From the NCBI GenBank assembly GCA_963645405.1, contig CAVISR010000099.1, forward strand, positions 1 through 7,378: a stretch of 7,378 nt of DNA. Reading direction: 5' to 3'. The notes beneath the pieces were generated by a model. It had not been told where the DNA came from. It did not search any database and saw only the letters and a program-made list of their open reading frames with translations. Origin of the DNA: Colivivens sp963645405. Lineage in GTDB: Bacteria; Bacteroidota; Bacteroidia; Bacteroidales; Bacteroidaceae. Both the position numbers and the translations under genes were made by a program. This document shows, one piece after another, positions 4,801 through 7,378 of this stretch; position 1 is the first letter of the stretch; each line of letters opens with the position of its first letter.

Positions 4801-7378
4801 GACTCTGCACGCAAACTTCCTCTTCCACTTCAGTCACATTGTCTCCCACTACGAGGTTCTCAAGGTTGGTGCAGCGCACTATGGCGTGTTCACAAATCTT
4901 CGTCGCTGTTTTCGGCAGGATGAGGGTCTTCAACTTCTCGAGTCCGTAGAACATGTATTCGTCCACATAGTTGTCGTGTGTCACATAGTTGTCGTGCCAG
5001 TTTTGTATTTCGGCTGCAGGTCTGTCCTCAGGACACTTGGCACAGTTGTAGGCATAATCGTCGCTGGCTTTTATCTCAGCCTCGTAGAGGTCGAGGTAAG
5101 CGAGGTGTCCGAAGGTCTTTTCGTTCTCATTCACGTCACGGCCTGCCATATAGCGAATTACTCCAATATCGCGTCCGTCTATAGGTCCGATTATGCGCAG
5201 TGAGTCGTATTGGGCATAGTTGCCGCTCAGAGTATAGGAGTCCGCATCGTAGTTCAATCCCAGTCGGGAAGCAAGTGTGCCGGCTTCAGTCAAGGTGACT
5301 ACCTTCAGACCGCAGCAGGAACTGAGAGAATTGATATGGTTGGCAACATCGCTCCATTTCTTCTTGTAATCGTCGACCGCAGCATCGGGCACATATATAA
5401 TATAGGAGTCGTCCAGTCCGGCAAACACACTGGCAGCATCTATATCTGCCGGTGTGGCACTCTCCACCGTAAATTTCCTTATACCGCTGTTTGCAAAGGC
5501 GTTCTCGCCAATGGCTGTTACCGTTGCAGGAATGGTGAGGTTGTACAACAGGTTGCAACCCTCGAAGGCTTCGCTCTCGATGCTGGTGATGCAGTCGGGC
5601 AACATGATGGTCTGCAGGGCAGAGCAACCGCTGAACATGCCGCTATAGACGGTTGTCAGTCCACAGGTGTTGAAAGCACGGAACTCATCAAACATTTCAA
5701 TGTCCGTTCCCTTGAAGCGGGTCTTCAATTTCTCCGGAGTGGCACGTGTGGCATCCACATATTCCCAGTCCTCCGATCCGTTCAAGTCCGAGTAGAAGCG
5801 GAAGTCATCGAGAAGCAGGTCTGCCACTTTCTCGTCTTCTGGCTTGAAGAAGCAAGGCACGAACTTGCTGCTGTATTCCGACCATGACATGTCGTTGGCA
5901 AAATCCGATTCCTGGTCGAGACCAATCTTAATCCGCAGATTGTCGCATCCATTAAACACACCTTTACCCAGCACCACCTGATTCGGACTGAGTTCTGTCA
6001 GTTTGTTGGTTCCGTTGGTGACTTGGTAAATCAGGTTGAGGTCGGTGAAGTTCTTGCAGTTGGCAAAGGCCGAGTCATTGATTGCCACATTGAAGTCTGT
6101 ATATACATCCCCGCAGAACGAGTGCGAGTCGGTAAAGTCAAGTGTCTTGAGGCTGCTGTTGCCATAGAATGCCTTTTTCTTTACATTGTCGAGCTGGTAG
6201 TTTGCCCATATTCCATAGTCGTTGATAAGTGCGGCAAGACCATTGTTCGCCTCAAGGTCTTCCTGGTCGGCACCCACCACATCGACATGCAGGATGTCGT
6301 GGGCGGAGTAGACCGTTTCCCTCACCATGGTGTTGTTGTCGTACGTAAAGCTGTATTTGCAGCTCCATTCAGTGTGGTCTACCACGTCCTTCACTTCGTT
6401 TGTAACGAACATGCTGCTGTATTTGCTCCAGTACTCATCGTTGAGGAATTCCTGCAACACGTCCTTGCCCACACGGATCTTTATCTTTGCCGTGTCGAGA
6501 CTACCGAAGATATTGCCGCCGTCGAGCAAGAAGTTGTCGGGAGTAAGCGACTTATAGCGGCTGTCGTAGTTCGAAAAGAATTCCGAACGCTGTTCTGTGG
6601 CAAAGCTATAGAGCACTAGGTCGAGTGTGTCGAGGTTGACACATCCGTCGAAACAATTGTCGGGGATGTACAGGCGGAGTGGTTCATAGATGTTTTTTGT
6701 AGACGACGGACAATCTTGGAATCTCACTTTCCTGAGGTTAGTCTTGTTATGGAATGCATCGTCGGCAATGGCTGTAGGCTGATAGCGGTTGAATGATCCC
6801 GGGTCGGCATAGATTGTGGCAGTCTTGAGATTGTCGTCTACCGACTTCACATACATGCAAGGCACATTCGTGCGCTGTGTTGTCTTCATCCATCCGGCAC
6901 TGTTCATATAAAACGATGGGGACTCTTCAAACTTCTTCACTTCGCGGTTGGAGCAATATTCCTTTATGGCTGCAGAACCCTTCGATACGATGTTGCCATA
7001 CATACTTGATATATGACCTAACGCCGTAATCCTTGTTTTCAACAAAGTACAGAAGTCTTCCATGGCGTTCACTCCGAGCATTTTCCCGGCTCTGTGCTCT
7101 GCCAATTGTCTTTCTACATTTACCAGTACCTGCAACAGCGACTTCTGCTGCTCCTTGTAGAAACTGGTGACAATGAGCCACGACCTCGTCATCGAAATCA
7201 CCGAGTACACGCTATATACAAGCATCGGAATGTTCAGAAGCGTTGACTGCAACTTCACTGTCTCGGATGTTGAAAGGGTGTTGAGACTCCTTGCCAAATA
7301 ATCGTAGGTGATGCCGTCTGTCTCGATGGGGTCCTCTGTTGTCGGCACGTAGTCGGAAGCCACGATGTAGTCCTTGTA
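1898..7378 (-). CDS. Giant BspA-type leucine-rich-repeat surface protein, C-terminal 1826 residues (5' end beyond window)
   Basis: Likely a secreted or surface-anchored LRR protein; BspA-family relatives bind host proteins or take part in adhesion, but the ligand here is unknown. The frame is open from the right edge to TAA at 1898-1900. A GTG at 7361-7363 is in frame, but the frame is open before it and no signal peptide follows, so I treat the gene as 5'-truncated. Residues, counted from the first codon in the window: a helical segment of unknown type (about 29-145); paired LRR modules (about 202-330 and 398-510); further LRR units (about 575-640); two large homologous modules (691-1071 and 1072-1425), each starting with a VTLTE-x2-TLA-type stretch, then GPI-x-G-x-D and LDLY-x-A; two beta-rich modules (about 1437-1595 and 1605-1775); and a tail ending GVYIVNGKKIVK. 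Many units fit the BspA pattern A-F-x2-C-x2-L-x3-x-LP-x2-x2-I. The tail resembles the type IX secretion C-terminal signal. No frameshift is seen. The gene has its own terminator, and no operon partner is visible. Confidence 0.9.
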   Translation of the reverse strand, partial: YKDYIVASDYVPTTEDPIETDGITYDYLARSLNTLSTSETVKLQSTLLNIPMLVYSVYSVISMTRSWLIVTSFYKEQQKSLLQVLVNVERQLAEHRAGKMLGVNAMEDFCTLLKTRITALGHISSMYGNIVSKGSAAIKEYCSNREVKKFEESPSFYMNSAGWMKTTQRTNVPCMYVKSVDDNLKTATIYADPGSFNRYQPTAIADDAFHNKTNLRKVRFQDCPSSTKNIYEPLRLYIPDNCFDGCVNLDTLDLVLYSFATEQRSEFFSNYDSRYKSLTPDNFLLDGGNIFGSLDTAKIKIRVGKDVLQEFLNDEYWSKYSSMFVTNEVKDVVDHTEWSCKYSFTYDNNTMVRETVYSAHDILHVDVVGADQEDLEANNGLAALINDYGIWANYQLDNVKKKAFYGNSSLKTLDFTDSHSFCGDVYTDFNVAINDSAFANCKNFTDLNLIYQVTNGTNKLTELSPNQVVLGKGVFNGCDNLRIKIGLDQESDFANDMSWSEYSSKFVPCFFKPEDEKVADLLLDDFRFYSDLNGSEDWEYVDATRATPEKLKTRFKGTDIEMFDEFRAFNTCGLTTVYSGMFSGCSALQTIMLPDCITSIESEAFEGCNLLYNLTIPATVTAIGENAFANSGIRKFTVESATPADIDAASVFAGLDDSYIIYVPDAAVDDYKKKWSDVANHINSLSSCCGLKVVTLTEAGTLASRLGLNYDADSYTLSGNYAQYDSLRIIGPIDGRDIGVIRYMAGRDVNENEKTFGHLAYLDLYEAEIKASDDYAYNCAKCPEDRPAAEIQNWHDNYVTHDNYVDEYMFYGLEKLKTLILPKTATKICEHAIVRCTNLENLVVGDNVTEVEEEVCVQSPKMQYLVMLPENRPETDEDAWPITKTYSLHDVVFATFDSDAALPTLITPNGSEEQYAGNLSYYTAVDTVFSLFKDKEVLGAMAKKHVFTPNDLAGISDITGYMNGNKNVHSFNELYMTAVTSLGKNSLSYMQNLEEVILPNSLKSISADAFIGCSSLNKIYALNSSCATLAEDAFESLPSDFVIIVNEGDEDMYRKAWPQYADHIQGYRASHCNIIEVTLTEPNTLADKLNLTVNMDGSHMIGEISGDISSISGLKLNGPIGSKDVAVIRVLGGCDSYDRTVYSSRLKYLDLYDAYFREEEDGEEFYYGQSLEFNFFVATNDVVPMAMFYDCKHLETVILPSSATTVRQYAFYNTSSLNTLVVGDKTTTIEKQSFSDCDKLSKIIFLSETKPDLSSDAFDDPIEGSNYKNINMYVRKNLLDDYTGDTQYTGHANNINNVFAEDALFCAYGSKAIASEDDLASVGDIGGWFKDFSELKDLSTLSKSRITELSSTELENQTALQHIALPSTMNKIEDGAFSNCTSLAWLDISECDDLTVDLDKLGINRGALVYVPESFGAQTADNVVYGASGALQCARYNLTADRDYDVPKAFTAKSVSFDRTFAKDSKYALTLPFTADVPDGVKAYKLYSDGDSKMTFKRVAKVEANKPYVLAADADNVQFDFDAPTVIEATPARTEQFTSSNYAMTGTLSTIANADAVGMKAITMSTAGEWNLLASDNATAIAPFTAYVQAKEATTATSGIASDLVDYVTVSLSETADNSSVISGNNGEYVNAALTRTLKNSGWNTFCVPFDTKIEGTPLAGASVLGLSGVSGNVYSFAKVDSLKAGEPYLVKPATEIANPTFTGVKMNNTLRTFNGTYDFLGTFSPMKIVDANAIYFLGSDGKLKLAKAGTTMNGLRAYFKVATTSGAKPILYIDDEEITAIDDIEIDPSLDTQTAIYNVDGMYMGTDLNLLPRGVYIVNGKKIVK
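1901..2038 (-). other. C-terminal tail resembling a type IX secretion sorting signal
   Basis: The last ~46 residues (1781-1826) read as a short acidic linker, then IYNVDGMYMG, then NLLPRGVYIVNGKKIVK. The G-x-Y-I-V-x-G-x-K-x2-K ending after an N-L-x2-G turn is typical of Bacteroidota type A C-terminal sorting domains (the Por secretion tail), which are recognised by the type IX machinery and usually removed as the cargo is attached at the surface. The domain here is shorter than the usual 70-80 residues unless part of the preceding beta module belongs to it. No secretion-system gene is in the window, so the route is inferred from the tail alone. Confidence 0.65.
2054..2566 (-). repeat. C-terminal beta-rich module, copy 2 (within the LRR protein)
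   Basis: Residues about 1605-1775. It shares an ordered series of motifs with the preceding module: a RT-L-x4-W-x-T-F-C-V-PF strand pair, then a Y-x-F-x-K-V stretch, then A-G-E-PYLVKP, then a Gly-Thr-Tyr turn and a final R-A-Y-F strand before the sorting tail. This pattern is familiar to me from the C-terminal regions of many Prevotella and Bacteroides surface proteins, where it precedes the sorting signal; the function is unknown, perhaps a spacer or stalk. Confidence 0.6.
2594..3070 (-). repeat. C-terminal beta-rich module, copy 1 (within the LRR protein)
   Basis: Residues about 1437-1595. The series RTFAKDSKYALTLPF, then MTFKRVAKV, then EANKPYVLAAD, then F-T-A-Y-V parallels the same series in copy 2 (RTLKNSGWNTFCVPF, YSFAKV, KAGEPYLVKP, RAYFKV). 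The copies are clearly divergent, so the duplication is old or the module was inherited as a pair. Confidence 0.6.
3104..4165 (-). repeat. Central LRR module, copy 2 (within the LRR protein)
   Basis: Residues about 1072-1425. It follows copy 1 without a linker and repeats its order: IIEVTLTEPNTLADKL, GPIGSKDVAVIR, LKYLDLYDAYF, MFYDCKHLETVILPSSATT, LNTLVVGDKTTTIE, a DLA-S-x-GDI-x-GW stretch, ALQHIALPSTMNKIEDGAF, and GALVYVPESF near the end. It is slightly shorter than copy 1. Confidence 0.75.
4166..5308 (-). repeat. Central LRR module, copy 1 (within the LRR protein)
   Basis: Residues about 691-1071. Matching landmarks in order: LKVVTLTEAGTLASRL, GPIDGRDIGVIR, LAYLDLYEAEI, MFYGLEKLKTLILPKTATK, LENLVVGDNVTEVE, NDLAGISDITGYMNG, LEEVILPNSLKSISADAF and DFVIIVNEGDEDMYRKAW. 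The order and spacing match copy 2 across about 350-380 residues. The opening block ending in LDLY-x-A is familiar to me from Bacteroidales LRR proteins. Confidence 0.75.
4964..4996 (-). repeat. In-frame 18-bp tandem microduplication (HDNYVT / HDNYVD)
   Basis: cacatagttgtcgtg is found at 4964-4978 and again, identical, at 4982-4996, giving an 18-bp period. It encodes HDNYVT followed by HDNYVD (residues 795-806). The near-perfect identity at the DNA level contrasts with the divergent large modules, so this is a recent slippage event. The other central module has no such insertion. Confidence 0.85.
5849..6187 (-). repeat. N-terminal LRR module, copy 2 (within the LRR protein)
   Basis: Residues about 398-510. 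It contains KKAFYGNSSLKTLDF, DSAFANCKNFTDLNL, LSPNQVVLGKGVFNGCDNL and then LRIKIGLDQESDFANDMSW with SEYSSKFV. The closing I-K-I-x-D-x3-F-x-ND-x2-WS-x-YSS-x-FV block is the clearest link to copy 1. The LRR units are interrupted by longer insertions than in ordinary BspA arrays. Confidence 0.65.
6389..6775 (-). repeat. N-terminal LRR module, copy 1 (within the LRR protein)
   Basis: Residues about 202-330. It contains DDAFHNKTNLRKVRF, DNCFDGCVNLDTLDL, LTPDNFLLDGGNIFG and the closing KIKIRVGKDVLQEFLNDEYW with SKYSSMFV. It repeats in copy 2 with an offset of roughly 180-195 residues. Confidence 0.65.
6944..7294 (-). other. Helix-rich segment of unknown type at the start of the visible protein
   Basis: Residues about 29-145 are not LRR-like. 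They contain a hydrophobic stretch (LLNIPMLVYSVYSVISM, residues about 47-63), WLIVTSFY, then charged helix-like sequence (KEQQKSLLQVLVNVERQLAEHRAGK) and another predicted helix to about residue 140. The hydrophobic stretches are broken by Arg and polar residues, which fits amphipathic packing helices better than membrane spans. I do not recognise the domain. Because the upstream part is missing, it may be the end of a larger N-terminal domain. Confidence 0.45.

Noticed and set aside
5210..5887. 225-codon open frame on the plus strand, antisense to the LRR-protein gene
   Set aside because: The minus-strand frame shows clear repeated protein motifs; the plus-strand frame is a shadow of its codon use. 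The same holds for 1874-2377 and 6023-6619.
7361..7363. GTG as the true start codon, with AAGGA seven bases upstream
   Set aside because: The frame stays open to the window edge, the following residues (VASDYVPTTEDP) do not form a signal peptide as needed for a surface protein, and Bacteroidota rarely depend on Shine-Dalgarno sites. A true start further upstream is more likely.

Overview
The window comes from a member of the Bacteroidota, order Bacteroidales, most likely Prevotellaceae or a close relative. Three things support this. The 16S sequence is Bacteroidales-like, and several conserved stretches resemble Prevotella from memory. The rRNA promoter has the Bacteroidota form TTTG-N19-TAnnTTTG. 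The only protein-coding gene is a giant BspA-type leucine-rich-repeat protein with a C-terminus resembling the type IX secretion sorting signal. The family assignment is by recall, not by a search.

Everything that can be called a gene lies on the minus strand, so the window is best read from right to left. First (7378 to 1898) is the 3' 5.5 kb of a very large surface-protein gene whose start lies beyond the right edge. The visible 1826 codons contain a helical segment of unknown type, a duplicated N-terminal LRR module, a large duplicated central LRR module, a duplicated beta-rich C-terminal module and a short sorting-signal-like tail. A strong intrinsic terminator at 1783-1814 ends this transcript.

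Next comes about 530 bp without a gene (1254-1782). It is rich in short repeats and hairpins: a 147-bp segment bounded by 12-bp imperfect inverted repeats and holding four tiny-loop hairpins, a patch of 9-10 bp tandem repeats, and a set of repeated ATTTTTC motifs. Then comes the rRNA operon promoter (1223-1253) with T-runs (A-tracts on the transcribed-direction strand) upstream of it. A roughly 300-nt leader follows with a boxA-like antitermination site and hairpins. Finally the first ~910 nt of 16S rRNA run off the left edge.

The surface-protein gene and the rRNA operon are co-directional but separate transcription units: a terminator and an independent promoter lie between them. I see no mobile-element gene, CRISPR array, tRNA or toxin-antitoxin gene. 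The least explained parts are the hairpin-dense intergenic segment and the helical segment at the start of the visible protein.
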